DNA of 45,076 nucleotides from Nemertoderma westbladi (taxonomy: Eukaryota > Xenacoelomorpha > Nemertodermatida > Nemertodermatidae), in contig JAUCBJ010002323.1 in NCBI GenBank assembly GCA_032718475.1, positions 1 to 45,076 of the forward strand, read 5' to 3'. Positions 1 to 11,324 of the stretch are shown here, piece after piece. Below the pieces are notes generated by a model. It was not told the DNA's origin. It saw only the letters and a program-made list of their open reading frames with translations, and made no database searches. A program made the position numbers and the translations under genes. Position 1 is the first letter of the stretch. Every line of letters begins with the position of its first letter.

Positions 1-685
1 TAAAATGTTTTCATTAAATTATATTATTATTAAAACTTGTAATAATATGTTTTGCTAGTTTTATTTCAATTTATCGAATCCACAATGTTGGTTTTGTGGT
101 GTATTATCTACCCATGGATTTGGGTTTGTATGCTAACATGGAATACTCTGGCATAGTAAGTGTTTTTCGTATAATATACTAAATTAAAATAAGAAGCTTT
201 ATTATTCAATGGTGAAGGATAAAAGTAACAATTTTGTATTGTGAAGAATGGAAGCGGGGGTGGGGGGGGGGGGGGGGGGCTGGATGCAAATTCCATCTCG
301 TAGAATTAATATATCGCTTCAATGTTAAATATCAAGTAATGGAAAAGAGCAGGTTACAGTGGCACGTTATACGTTATCCGAGTTTTGTAGAATAACAGTC
401 TATGGTAGCACTAGACGTACTGCTGTAGTACTCGGTACAGGAATATAAATTAATCGACCGCAATTAGAATAAAATCCCATGTAGTATTGAAGGTAAAAAT
501 TCGGCGCAGTAAAGCAAGTTAAATTCCCATGGTTTCCAGGGAATGAAAGTAAATCCCAAGTATTTCTCGGAAAAAATTCCAAGCTTTTATCCATAAATGA
601 AACCTTGTTATAAATCGTGAAAAATTGATATTTTGTGAAATCAAATATAATTATAATATAGGTTAACCAGTATGAAAAGCGAACT
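1..685. other. Region downstream of the WD40 gene, no gene seen
   Basis: I see no supported coding exon here. Short open frames on the minus strand (for example 400-594) have no recognisable domain. The stretch holds a G-rich run at 256-279 (five G, one T, eighteen G) followed by a copy of a dispersed repeat (see 252-400). A minus-strand AATAAA (plus-strand tttatt near 199) could serve the WD40 gene as a distal polyadenylation signal, but nothing decides this. Confidence 0.5.
252..400 (+). repeat. Dispersed GGAGCAGG-type repeat, 5' part, with poly-G head
   Basis: After the poly-G run comes GATGCAAAT..CAT..CG..GAATTAAT, then a stretch ending in AGAGCAGGTTACAGTGG and ACGTTAT. The same order of blocks is found at 36958-37195 (poly-G, GATGCAAATCCCAT, GAATTAA, GGAGCAGGTTA) and, without poly-G, at 32325-32530. 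This copy lacks the AACCAAAACAATAAAC block seen in the others. The class of element is unknown; no coding capacity is visible. Confidence 0.6.
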
Positions 686-958
686 TTATTGTCTGGTTGT
701 TATCATTCCGTGCGTCGTCTTGCGGCCGAATTTAGAGTCTGTGCTTAAGCTACTTGCATTCCACATTCTTATAGTCCCATCAGCGCTGCTACTGACATAT
801 TGATTACGTTCTGGAATATGAATTACACTTTTAACGTCGTTTGTATGGCCAGTATTGACCTGAACGAGTCTGTAATTGAAACAATCGTAGACTTTAATTA
901 TCTCTTCCACGCCAACAACGATACTTCCGTTTATTCTGTCAACCATCAAAGACGAAAC
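686..958 (-). CDS. WD40 gene exon 6 (last)
   Basis: Acceptor TATTCTTAG|GTTTCG, then 90 codons and TAA. It codes VSSLMVDRINGS, a GHTNDVKSV strand and GTIRMWNASS, the last blade, with a short polar tail. The stop codon is embedded in a minus-strand AATAAA (plus 685-690). Confidence 0.85.
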   Translation of the reverse strand, partial: VSSLMVDRINGSIVVGVEEIIKVYDCFNYRLVQVNTGHTNDVKSVIHIPERNQYVSSSADGTIRMWNASSLSTDSKFGRKTTHGMITTRQ

Positions 959-3900
959 CTAAGAATATAATAGTTGGATTAATTCAGTAGTGGGTAGGCG
1001 TGTATATATGGAGCGTCGCTCAAATGGGCTGAATGATGACGCATCGATAGAATAGGGTGACAAATATACTTTTAAAATAAAATGTATTCGAATTTACAAA
1101 ATTAAACTTCCCCCTAATTATTTCTCGCACTCACCTCTTCCACCCCGTTATTTCTCACACTCACCTCTCCTCCCCGTTATTTCTCACACTCACCTCTCCA
1201 CTCAGTTATTTCTCACACTCACCTCTCCACCTCGTTATTTCTCACACTCACCTCTCCACCCCGTTATTTCTCACACTCACCTCTCCACCTCGTTATTTCT
1301 CACACTCACCTCTCCACCCCGTTATTTCTCACACTCACCTTTCCACCCCGTTATTTCTCACACTCACCTCGCCTTCCCGTTATTTCTCACACTCACATCT
1401 CCACCCCGTTATTTCTCACACTCACCTCTCCACCCCGTTATTTCTCACACTCACTTCTCCACGTTATTTCTCACACTCACCTCTCTATCCCGTTATTTCT
1501 CACACTCACCTCTCCACCCCGTTATTTCTCACACTCACCTCTCCACCCCGTTATTTCTCACACTCACCTCTCCTCCCCGTTATTTCTCACACTCACCTCT
1601 CCACCCCGTTATTTATAACACTCACCTCTCCACCCCGTTATTTCTCACATTCACCTCTCCACCCCGTTATTTATCACACTCACCTCTCCACTCCGTTATT
1701 TCTCACACTCACCTCTCCACCCCGTTATTTATCACACTTACCTCTCTACCCCGTTAGTTCTCAAAATCACCTCTCCACCCCGTTATTTCTCACACTCACA
1801 TCTCCACCCCGTTATTTATCACACTTACCTCTCTACCCCGTTAGTTCTCAAAATCACCTCTCCACCCCGTTATTTCTCACACTCACATCTCCACCCCGTT
1901 ATTTATCACACTTACTTCTTCTCCACTCCGTTATTTCTCACACTCACGTCTCCACTCCGTTATTTATCACACTCACCTCTCCTCTCCGTTATTTCTCACA
2001 CTCACCTTTCCTCCCCGTTATTTCTCACACTCACCTCTCCATCCCGTTATTTCTCACGCTCACCTCTCCACCCCGTTATTTCTCACACTCACCTTTCTAC
2101 CCCGTTATTTCTCACACTCACCTCTCCTTCCCGTTATTTCTCACACTCACCTCTCCACCCCGTTATTTCTCACTCACCTATCCACCCCGTTATTTCTCAC
2201 ACTCACTTCTCCTCCACGTTATTTCTCACACTCACCTCTCCACCCCGTTATTTCTCACACTCACCTCTACACCCCGTTATTTCTCACACTCACCTATCCA
2301 CCCCGTTATTTCTCACACTCACCTCTCCTCCCCGTTATTTCTCACACTCACCTCTCCCCCCGTTATTTCTCACACTCACCTCTCCACCCCGTTATTTCTC
2401 ACATTCACCTCTCCACCCCGTTATTTATCACACTCACCACTCCACTCCGTTATTTCTCACACTTACCTCTCCACCCCGTTATTTCTCACACTCACCTCTC
2501 CACCCCGTTATTTATCACACTCACCTCTCCACCCCGTTATTTCTCACACTCAAGTCTCAACCCCGTTATTTCTCACACTCACCACTCCACTCCTTTATTT
2601 CTCACACTCACCTCACCACCCCGTAATTTCTCACACTCACCTCTCCTCCCCGTTATTTATCACACTCACCTCTCCACCCCGTTATTTCTCACACTCAAGT
2701 CTCAACCCCGTTATTTCTCACACTCACCACTCCACTCCGTTATTTCTCACACTCACCTCTCCACCCCGTTAGTCCTCAAAATCACCCCTCCAAACCCGTT
2801 ATTTCTCACACTCACATCTCCACCCCGTTATTTATCACACTTACCTCTCCAGTCCATTATTTCTCACACTCACCTCTCCACTCCGTTATTTCTCACACTC
2901 ACCTTTCCACTCCGTTATTTCTCAGACTCACCTCTCCACCCCGTTATTTCTCACACTCACATCTCCACCCCGTTATTTATCACACTTACCTCTCCACTCC
3001 GTTATTTCTCACACTCACCTCTCCACCCCGTTATTTCTCACACTCACATATCCACCCCGTTATTTATCACACTTACCTCTCCACTCCGTTGTTTCTTACA
3101 CTCACCTCTCCACTCCGTTGTTTCTCACACTCACCTCTCCACTCCGTTATTTATCACACTTACCTCTCCACCCCGTTATTTCTCAAACTCACCTCACCAC
3201 TCCGTTATTTCTCACACTCACATCTCAACCCCGTTATTTATCACACTTACCTCTCCAGTCCATTATTTCTCACACTCACCTCTCCACTCCGTTATTTCTC
3301 ACACTCACCTTTCCACTCCGTTATTTATCACACTTACCTCTCCACTCCGTTATTTCTCACACTCACCTCTCCACCCCGTTATTTCTCACACTCACATATC
3401 CACCCCGTTATTTATCACACTTACCTCTCCACTCCGTTATTTCTTACACTCACCTCTCCACTCCGTTATTTCTCACACTCACCTTTCCACTCCGTTATTT
3501 CTCAGACTCACCTCTCCACCCCGTTATTTCTCACACTCACCTCTCCACCCCGTTATTTATCACACTTACTTCTCCACTCCGTTATTTCTCACACTCACGT
3601 CTCCACTCCGTTATTTATCACACTCACCTCTCCACCCCGTTATTTCTCACACTCACCACTCCACTCCTTTATTTCTCACACTCACCTCACCACCCCGTAA
3701 TTTCTCACACTCACCTCACCACTCCGTTATTTCTCACACTCACATCTCCACCCCGTTATTTCTCACACTCACATATCCACCCCGTTATTTATCACACTCA
3801 CCTCTCCACCCCGTTATTTCTCACACTCACATATCCACCCCGTTATTTATCACACTTACCTCTCCACTCCGTTATTTCTTACACTCACATCTCCACCCCG

Positions 3901-6900
3901 TTATTTCTCACACTCACCTTTCCACTCCGTTATTTCTCACACTCACCTCTCCACCCCGTTATTTATCACACTCACATATCCACCCCGTTATTTATCACAC
4001 TTACCTCTCCACTCCGTTATTTCTTACACTCACATCTCCACCCCGTTATTTCTCACACTCACCTTTCCACTCCGTTATTTCTCAGACTCACCTCTCCACC
4101 CCGTTATTTCTCACACTCACCTCTCCACCCCGTTATTTATCACACTCACATATCCACCCCGTTATTTATCACACTTACCTCTCCACTCCGTTATTTCTTA
4201 CACTCACATCTCCACCCCGTTATTTCTCACACTCACCTTTCCACTCCGTTATTTCTCAGACTCACCTCTCCACCCCGTTATTTCTCACACTCACCTCTCC
4301 ACCCCGTTATTTATCACACTTACTTCTCCACTCCGTTATTTCTCATACTCACGTCTCCACTCCGTTATTTATCACACTCACCTCTCCACTCCGTTATTTA
4401 TCACACTTACCTCTCCACCCCGTTATTTCTCACACTCACCTCTCCACCCCGTTATTTCTCACACTCACCTCTCCTCCACGTTATTTCTCACACTCACCTC
4501 TCCACTCCATTATTTCTCACAATCACCTCTCCTCCACGTTATTTCTCACACTCACCTCTCCACCCCGTTATTTCTCACACTCACCTCTCCACTCCGTTAT
4601 TTCTCAGACTCACCTCTCCACCCCGTTATTTCTCACACTCACCTCTCCACTCCGTTATTTCTCAGACTCACCTCTCCACCCCGTTATTTCTCACATTCAC
4701 CTCTCCACTCCGTTATTTCTCACACTCACCTCTCCACCCCGTTATTTCTCACACTCACCTCTCCACTCCGTTATTTCTCACACTCACCTCTCCACCCCGT
4801 TATTTCTCACACTCACCTCACCACTACGTTATTTCTCAAAATCACCTCTCCACTCCGTTATTTCTCACACCCACCTCACCACTCCGTTATTTCTCAAAAT
4901 CACCTCTGCACCCCATTATTTCTCACAATCACCTCTCCTCCACGTTATTTCTCACACTCACCTCTACACCCCGTTATTTCTCACACTCACCTCTCCACCC
5001 CGTTATTTCTCACACTCACCTCACCACTCCGTCATTTCTCAAAATCACCTCTGCACCCCATTATTTCTCACAATCACCTCTCCTCCACGTTATTTCTCAC
5101 ACTCACCTCTCCACCCCGTTATTTCTCACACTCACCTCTCCACTCCGTTATTTCTCAGACTCACCTCTCCACCCCGTTATTTCTCACACTCACCTCTCCA
5201 ATCCGTTATTTCTCAGACTCACCTCTCCACCCCGTTATTTCTCACACCATCCAACCCCATCTTCATATTAAAGAACACTCACCTCTCCTTTTACTCCTAG
5301 TTCCATGAGACAATGCAGACCATCACTGCTCCACACTCGAACCGTGTTATCTTCGGACCCGGTCACCCAGGTGTCTGTGAACGGGTTCCATGCCACGCTC
5401 CCAACCTAAAATCCACATTAAGTGTTTATAAATCGCATTTAATTTTTTTATCACTAAAATTAATCATTAATTCTATAAAATTAATAATTAATTCTATAAA
5501 ATTAATAATTAATTCTATAAAATTAATAATTAATTCTATAAAATTAATCATTCATAACTATTTTTTATTGTCATTGGGATTCGAAGTACCGGTACATATT
5601 TTGTTGGTTATAAAAGCCCACCTCTGTAACCTGCTCATTTCCCCCAATTGGTATTAACATTGTTTATTGATTTCTTATAAATGCCTACCTCTGTAACCTG
5701 CTCCTTTCCCCCAATTGGTAACAACATTGTTTATTATTTTGGTTAGAAAAACCCACCCCGTAACCTCCGCTCTTATCTTTCAATTGGTAACTTCAATATA
5801 ACTATATACTATATATCGTAACTATATAATTACCAATTGATTTAATTTGGTGGAAAATGAATTAATTGTAGTGATAAGTGATTACTTTTAGTGATAAGTA
5901 ATTATTTTTAACAGTGATAAGTGATTAAAATTAAGGAAAATGATTTTTTTAGTGATGGAAAAATAAGTGCCTTTATGAATTACTGATCTAAATTAATTTA
6001 TGTTCTCAGGACTCCAGTAAGTTAAAAATTCAAATTATTTTCTCGCATAGTTGTAAATTATTTAATCCGTATATGTTAAATATCTCTATCCAATTCACTA
6101 ACCTCTCCATCATGGCCTAACAACGTTGCGACCAATTTCATTTCGACACCGACCGTGCTAAACCGACGGATATACACGACCCCGTCGCTGGATGCGTACG
6201 CGAACTGGTTCAACAAGGGCGAGTAGGCGAGACTGAGGACAACCCCGTCGCAGGCCCACTCCACGCCATCCAGCGTCGCGTCGTCGACATTGCGGAATAC
6301 ATCGACCTTTGTCCGGGTGGTGATATCCCATAAGATAATCCGCCGATCCCACCCACCTGATAGTAAATAGATGCATTCCGGTCGCGCCACTACAACCAAT
6401 GAGGTAACAGCGCTGTAATGACCAATCAGCACGTCGATACAAGTAAACCCAGCCACTCTATGCAAAGTAGAATCATCTGAAACCGCGTCACTTTTCCCGC
6501 CGCTTTGATCGGAACTTCCATTACCATTTCTATCCGTTATTCCGAGAACTGCGCTGAATTTACGCGTCAATCTGTCGCCCCGTTTCGGCCTGGATGAGTT
6601 CAACTCGCTGAGTACTCGTACCGCTGCCATATCGAATCCCCACACGTAGATATTCGAGTTTTGTGAACCCGCGACCAGACACGGAATCTCCTCTATATAA
6701 ACGCTAACGCACAGCGCCTCGTTGATGTTCATTGAATCGATGTCTGCCTTTAAGCTTTGTCTGCGGTACGCATAAGCGCTTACTGGTCGCTTGTCCACGC
6801 TTTTTGTCATTATTTTGTCGGGCTGGCTTTTCGAAGCGGCCCTTATTTCCTCTAGCAGAGATTCCATTTCGCCGCGAGGAAATACGTCGTAGTTGTATAA

Positions 6901-9900
6901 GAAGTAATTGGCTTCGCGTCGCTCCCATTTCCTAATAATGCCTTCGACACCGCCGCTGAAGATTAGGATTGGTACCTGAAAGTATTTTTCAATTATTATT
7001 TAAGAATTCGTTATCAGTATTATGTTTAAGAAAAATGTGTATCCAAAAGTGAGTTAATGACGCAAAATTACACGAAGTAATGCGCCTAGTGGCAACACCA
7101 AATATACGTGTTTATTGGGTTTAGATACTTAATTTAATTTCATTAAAAAGGAGCAGGGAAAGGAAAAATAGGAAAAGGGAAAGGAGCAGGTTACTTTGAA
7201 GGTGTTTTCTAACCAAAACAATAAACGAAATATTATTTCACTTGCGGACAGTGTGTGCCACTTTCTGCCAAAAATATAACTTCTTTATACTCTACTGAAT
7301 TTTAACTTTATCTACACCTCTCACCACAGGAGCCTTAGCAGGCTACGTTGTACATACCACAGATAGCCTGAAGGCTATTTTATGACCATTATTTTTGGAA
7401 TACGAAATATTGGTAGATTATATATTAATAATTGTTTCGGTAACTTTCCGTTTACTGCTGAGGAGATAACAATTTAATTTAAATAAAGTAATTTATTAAT
7501 AAAAACAATGCTTAAGAAACTGAAAAGTGAAACTTTGTTCACAACATGCAGTTGTTGTTGTTGTAATAAAAATGTTAGCAGAAATAAATACCTTAGCTGT
7601 GTACGCCAAACTCTCTACAATCTCTTGACACTTAATAGCGGAGATACACGCGTTGTTATTGTACTTCCATACGATAATCTGGCGTCGGTTTGTACTGGCG
7701 ACCACCTGTCCCGTATCAGCGAAGTATTTCGCCATCACCAAGGCGTACTTCCCGCTGTGGTCCTCGCTGTTCTGAAAAGTGCCGATAAATTCGGCGAGAT
7801 TGTCCCCGGTGTTGGGATCGTAGATGCTCGCTACCGGGGATCCCGCTAGAACCCATAACGCTCGCATCCTCGCGATCAGACACACCCCGGTAACAGTCGA
7901 GATGAACCCATCGATTCGAACAATTAGTTTGGCGTCCTGCGTCCAAATCTTTACCGTCTTATCGAAGGAACCGGTTACTAACCACACGGTGTTACAGTCC
8001 GTGGAATCCCGGTGGATCAACATCGCGGAAATACCCGCGTTGTGAGCCGCGTTGTTGACGTGCTGTCGGTTGAGTTTGTTGGCGTGTTCCCGTCCGATCG
8101 TGGTGTCGTACTCCCATACTATTAGTCGTTGGTCGTAGCCCGCGGAGTACAGACGCGTGTCGTAGTAGGCCAGACAACGGACAATGTCTGTGTGGTTAGT
8201 GGTCTGGTAGGCACCGGGGATGTGGAAGACGTGACCACAACTCTCTTTCCTGTCGTCTAATTCGAATACCCTGTAATATAAGGTAGAGAGAGTCGTACCT
8301 CGTACAGTCAGGTGTAGTACATAATATATTGTATAGTGACAGTCCTGGATGTAATGTAAACGCTAATTATTTTTGTGAAGCGCTTATTTTTGGCTTTTCA
8401 GAGTAATCAGATGTTGTTTGCGTCGATTTTCTGCTGGAGAGAATTGAATTTCGAATGAAAGTCGGGGGAGGAATAAAATAATTACTATTTATTTTACAAA
8501 TAGAGGGTGTAGGTGGGTAACATTTGTTTACCTTCTCACCCGTAGAATTATATGTTTACTTCCCCCCCCCGACCCCCCATGTTCACCCAGTAGGAAAAGG
8601 AACATATGGAAATGTGAAATTATTATAACTACCAAATAGTGGCCGATGCCGCAACTATGATGTGTTTCTTTCTCGGATTGAATATCATCCTGTAGATTGG
8701 TTTATCGAATCGCATCACATCGTACGCCGACCAGCCACCTCTCCAGGCTATAATCGATCCGTCGTTTGCGGAAGAAAACATTATCTAAAATGAAAGTATT
8801 TCGGTTAATTTTTACAGCATCCAACACTTCAATAAATATATAGTATTTATTCTAGAGATAAAATAACTAGAAAGCCAGCAAGCTGGCTATAAAAATACCG
8901 TCTATAAGACAACACATGTAAACCCCTCCCACCCTCCATGCAGCCTTGGAGAAAGCAGCATTAATGCCATGACCAGTTCGGAGTTCTCAATAGATAACCC
9001 ACCCCAACCATTGGATTTACTGAGACACACCGGCCAGCTTGCTACCTGTCTTCCCAGCTAGCCAGAGTTAAATAATTATACAACGTTGCTATGATACAGA
9101 GAAAAATACTTCCCTATTCGCTACCATAGGCAAAGTTCAGGCTGCCTGAGGGAATATTACATATTTATACACTATTTTATTTTCAATCAATAAATAATCA
9201 TACATCTTTATATTAAACACTCGTATATAATAAAAACTTTGTGAGAATGGGACACGGCGAATCGACCTGTGCTATTTTTATACAGCATGAGCTTAATTTT
9301 AACCGCTTAAATAATTAATAACCGAAATAAGAACCCAAATAATCGATACATTTCTTTGTATAGTTGGCCATAAGTAGAGAGCACTTCTTACCCTTCCAAG
9401 CCAAGATCAATGTGCACAAACAAACATACAGACAAACACACAGACGTTTTTTTTTGACAGCAAGAAGCCCTGATCTTCTAATAATATTTATTCCATAAAA
9501 TTTATTCCTACAAATTTTGCAGTGGAAGTGAAACTAAGCAACTTATTTTCCTAAAATTTTAGGATTTTTTTACTTTCAAATACAATGGCTTATTTCCTAA
9601 AAATGGCGGGCAAAAATGATATCCTTCTTTGCAGATTTTTCTTAAATGATCATTCTGAATTCCAGAATTGGCCACAAGGTGCATATCCATTTACGTAAGC
9701 CATTCTGGTTGCCATGTATCTACTGTATCCCTCATACAAGAAAGTTCGCTGTCATTTGGAACAAAATTCTTATTTTATTCCATTGTTATATTATTAAGAG
9801 AGTTTACAATCCCGAATCAACAAGATTGTGTTTAACAGTGCGGCAGTCCGCTTGTATGACTCAAGTGAAAAATATTTGTTTCGCATCCCGAGGTCCAAAC

Positions 9901-10311
9901 ATTCATAGGATGCCAGCTTTGGCTACAGTATTGTAGCTTAGAAGGTACTTTTAATTATTCCTGACATTCCTGACATTCCTGAGATTTCCAATGTGAATAC
10001 GGGGAGGTTAATCAGCCGAATTAATTCATTATTTTGTACCTAAATTCGTTATATTCAATAATAATTAAATTATCATAGACAAGTTATATTAGCAAACAAC
10101 TGACCTTGGCTTCTGTCCAATACAAGAAATCAGTTACCATGCCAGCGTGTTGTTTCATCGAATAAACTGGTTTTCCATTTTCCGCTTCCCATGCCCTTAT
10201 AAGGCCGTGGTCGAAACCTGCAACAATCTCCCGTCGCCCTGGGTGATAGCCAATCGATGAGATCGAATGGTTGTCTGTTTCATTAATGACGTAGTGTTTT
10301 ACCATTGCCAT
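686..10311 (-). CDS. WD40-repeat (double beta-propeller-like) protein, six exons
   Basis: Joined on the minus strand, exons 10311-10105, 8784-8633, 8270-7592, 6975-6103, 5405-5283 and 958-686 give 2307 nt, a 768-residue protein and stop. Every junction is GT-AG and keeps frame (phases 0, 2, 0, 0, 0). At least ten WD-like blades end in W-containing strands such as LIRAWEAENG, KTVKIWTQDA, RRIILWDITT, NTVRVWSSDG and GTIRMWNASS, enough for two seven-bladed propellers. The start is the first ATG after an in-frame TAA 12 nt upstream. No signal peptide, membrane segment or extra domain is visible; the middle (about residues 385-500) is charged and low in propeller signal. WD40 propellers are protein-binding scaffolds; I do not recognise a specific orthologue and assign no function. 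It is divergently arranged with the channel gene. Confidence 0.85.
1108..5266 (-). repeat. 29-bp minisatellite array 1, donor-anchored
   Basis: About 140 head-to-tail units of 29 bp (plus strand, CACTCACCTCTCCACCCC then GTTATTTCT) fill almost the whole last intron of the WD40 gene (959-5282). Read in the direction of transcription, each unit contains GGAGAG|GTGAGTGTG, matching the genuine donor of exon 5 over 13 bp. Variants (TTATCACACTTAC, TTCTTACAC, CATATCC) are ordered in higher-order groups: the CATATCC variant recurs at 3047, 3395, 3772, 3830, 3975 and 4149, mostly multiples of 29 apart. Because 29 is not a multiple of three, the plus strand stays open for over 700 codons with a 29-residue period; this is not a gene. 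Confidence 0.95.
5283..5405 (-). CDS. WD40 gene exon 5, next to the minisatellite
   Basis: A 123-nt phase-0 exon of 41 codons, acceptor ATTTTAG|GTTGGG, donor GGAGAG|GTGAGTG. It codes VGSVAWNPFTDTWVTGSEDN followed by TVRVWSSDG, a textbook WD40 blade that completes the GHDGE strand at the end of exon 4 and leads into VSSLMVDR of exon 6. The donor of this exon is the sequence repeated in the 29-bp array that begins 17 nt downstream. Confidence 0.9.
5455..5551. repeat. 21-bp AT-rich tandem repeat
   Basis: About 4.5 copies of CTATAAAATTAATAATTAAT plus T, in the intron between WD40 exons 4 and 5, close to tandem copies of the GGAGCAGG family. The copies are nearly identical. Confidence 0.85.
5590..5800 (-). 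repeat. Three tandem minus-strand copies of the GGAGCAGG repeat
   Basis: On the plus strand, blocks CTCTGTAACCTGCTC(A/C)TTTCCCCC, CAATTGGTA and ATTGTTTATT(G/A) recur at about 5620, 5690 and 5755. Reverse-complemented they read GGGGAAAGGAGCAGG, TTACAGAGG and AACCAAAATAATAAAC, the core of the dispersed family. A degenerate AGTGATAAGTGATTA tandem follows at 5865-5925. Confidence 0.7.
6103..6975 (-). CDS. WD40 gene exon 4
   Basis: An 873-nt phase-0 exon with acceptor TTTCAG|GTACCA and donor GGAGAG|GTTAGT. It codes residues 347-637: blade GIIRKWERRE, a charged linker, then NSNIYVWGFD, a Ser-rich insert, the GHYSAVTSLV / RRIILWDITT blade, and a final LLGHDGE that leads into exon 5. Its donor begins GGAGAG|GT like that of exon 5, but this intron shows no tandem array. 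Confidence 0.88.
6976..7591 (-). other. WD40 intron 3 with one GGAGCAGG repeat
   Basis: A 616-bp intron. At 7150-7235 it contains AAAGGAGCAGGTTAC and CTAACCAAAACAATAAAC, a plus-strand copy of the dispersed family. No other feature seen. Confidence 0.65.
7592..8270 (-). CDS. WD40 gene exon 3
   Basis: A 679-nt exon with acceptor ATTACAG|GGTATT and donor GCTAAG|GTATTT. It codes about residues 120-346 with blades QRLIVWEYDT, KTVKIWTQDA, a Y-D-P-N-T-G turn, and QIIVWKYNNN. The coding stretch is more GC-rich than the flanking introns. Confidence 0.88.
8395..8465 (+). repeat. 3' fragment of the dispersed GGAGCAGG family
   Basis: TTTTCAGAGTAATCAG, TGTTTGCGTCGATTT and GAGAGAATTGAATTT match the distal part of the copies at 32450-32520 and 37135-37190. 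It lies in WD40 intron 2. Confidence 0.5.
8633..8784 (-). CDS. WD40 gene exon 2
   Basis: A 152-nt exon with acceptor TTTTAG|ATAATG and donor ATTTG|GTAGTT. It codes IMFSSANDGSIIAWRGGW and onward, a blade joined seamlessly to exon 1, and ends two bases into a Trp codon completed by exon 3. It is too short to be a convincing ORF by itself, but frame continuity on both sides supports it. Confidence 0.85.
8785..10104 (-). other. WD40 intron 1 with a Helitron-like end
   Basis: A 1.3-kb intron without coding exons. At 8867-8888 the plus strand reads CTAG, AA, then the hairpin AGCCAGCAAGCTGGCT. On the minus strand this is hairpin, TT, CTAG, the arrangement of a Helitron 3' end; the same terminus occurs in plus orientation at 21883-21904. 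A CAAACA/ACAGACA-rich stretch (9415-9445) resembles debris of the same kind. The open frame at 9646-9936 has no recognisable content. Confidence 0.45.
10105..10311 (-). CDS. WD40 gene exon 1
   Basis: Codes residues 1-69, beginning MAMVKHYV. The donor reads GCCAAG|GTCAGT. An in-frame TAA 12 nt before the ATG supports this start, although a second Met is two codons on. Blades here include GLIRAWEAENGK and the start of TDFLYWTEAK, which continues directly into exon 2. Confidence 0.8.
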
Positions 10312-11232
10312 CTCGCGATGTTACTGTTGGTTAATATAATTGCAGCTATTTACTCCCAGCTGAACTGGATATACAGATACAGACAATAATAATCTGTTAA
10401 CATAAGTAGGCCTACAGTGGGGGCTTCGCGCAGATCGAAGCAGCCAAATCGTAGGATACGGGGAGCACTGGCGGTAGACTGGAGAAACCCCCCCCCCCCC
10501 CCCCCCCCAAATCGATCTCTGAAAATTTTTGCTGAAATTAGCTCATAATTTGAAAAATCCGGCTCTGCCAGCAGTAAACTAAATTGTCGAACTATCATTA
10601 TACCAAATTTCGTAGCATATGATTGGAATTTTAAAAAAAATTATAATTATATATCTTTTTATATTATAGCAATATATTCTTACTCTAAGATACACTACAA
10701 TCCGTGTATATCTGCTAATCTGGTATATCTGCAGATATATGTATATCTGCTGATATAGCTGCTCAACTGTAAATGGATTTGACTTATAAAATTGATTAAG
10801 CGTATATATATATATACACTGTAAACCAAAACAATACACCGTCAATATAAATTACTCTAACATATGTAAATTTAGATAAATCATTTTGTTGTAGTACAGT
10901 TGTAGTAACCGTGCCGGTACATTGTATCACAATCGTTGTTGGCTTATGGTACATTTTATGTTGGCCTATGCGACATAAAATACAGTGATTCAACCTTGGT
11001 TATTATTATTGTCATCTTTGCCAAAATCAGTTGTTACTTTTAGTTAAAGGTTGATTAGAGTTTTGCAGGCTATGATAACTTTTTATTTGCTTGAGTTGTT
11101 AGTAATACAATAATACAAACTAATGTGAATTAACAGTGGAACTCATTTTGTTTCACTTTATTGAAATCTTTCTTCACTTAGCTGTTTTAGCGGGATCCAG
11201 TTAATACAGCTGTGTTTTATTTTATTTTTCAG
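10312..11232. promoter_or_regulatory. Divergent intergenic region between WD40 and channel genes
   Basis: About 0.9 kb separates the WD40 start codon (minus) from the first traced channel exon (plus), so the two genes probably share a bidirectional promoter. It contains a 21-C run at 10488-10508, (TA)n at 10801-10816 and GATATA-rich repeats at 10690-10760. A possible channel exon, ATG at 11072 with donor TT|GTTAGT after 11097, would join exon 1 in frame (2 nt + 1 nt), but codes only eight full residues and is not a convincing signal peptide. Confidence 0.4.
10488..10508. repeat. Poly-C run of 21
   Basis: An uninterrupted C run in the divergent intergenic region, one of four long G/C homopolymers in this otherwise AT-rich window (others at 256-279, 34031-34059, 36958-36977). 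Confidence 0.9.
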
Positions 11233-11324
11233 TACGAAAGTCTCAGAATTTATAACGGATATAGATGCAGCCCATCCGTTCTACAGCAATAAAGAACCAC
11301 CAAAGCCTGCGGATCCAAACTACG
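11233..11324 (+). CDS. Channel exon 1 (first traced)
   Basis: Acceptor TTTTTCAG|TACGAA, donor CTACG|GTTAGT. It codes TKVSEFITDIDAAHPFYSNK and on to PADPNY, a polar N-terminal stretch. The phase requires 2 nt from an upstream exon, so this is not the first exon. Confidence 0.65.

Noticed and set aside
1108-5266. CRISPR-like array (29-bp direct repeats)
   Set aside because: There are no spacers, units are directly contiguous, and the setting is a eukaryotic intron.
3118-5271. 717-codon open frame on the plus strand (and a 203-codon one at 3089-3700)
   Set aside because: It is a by-product of the 29-bp array: the unit has no stop in any of its three plus-strand frames, giving a 29-residue period. 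It lies in the intron of a minus-strand gene and has no known domain.
5313-5657. 114-codon plus-strand frame
   Set aside because: It is the opposite strand of WD40 exon 5 plus the 21-bp AT repeat (periodic Asn-Ser-Ile-Lys-Leu-Ile-Ile).
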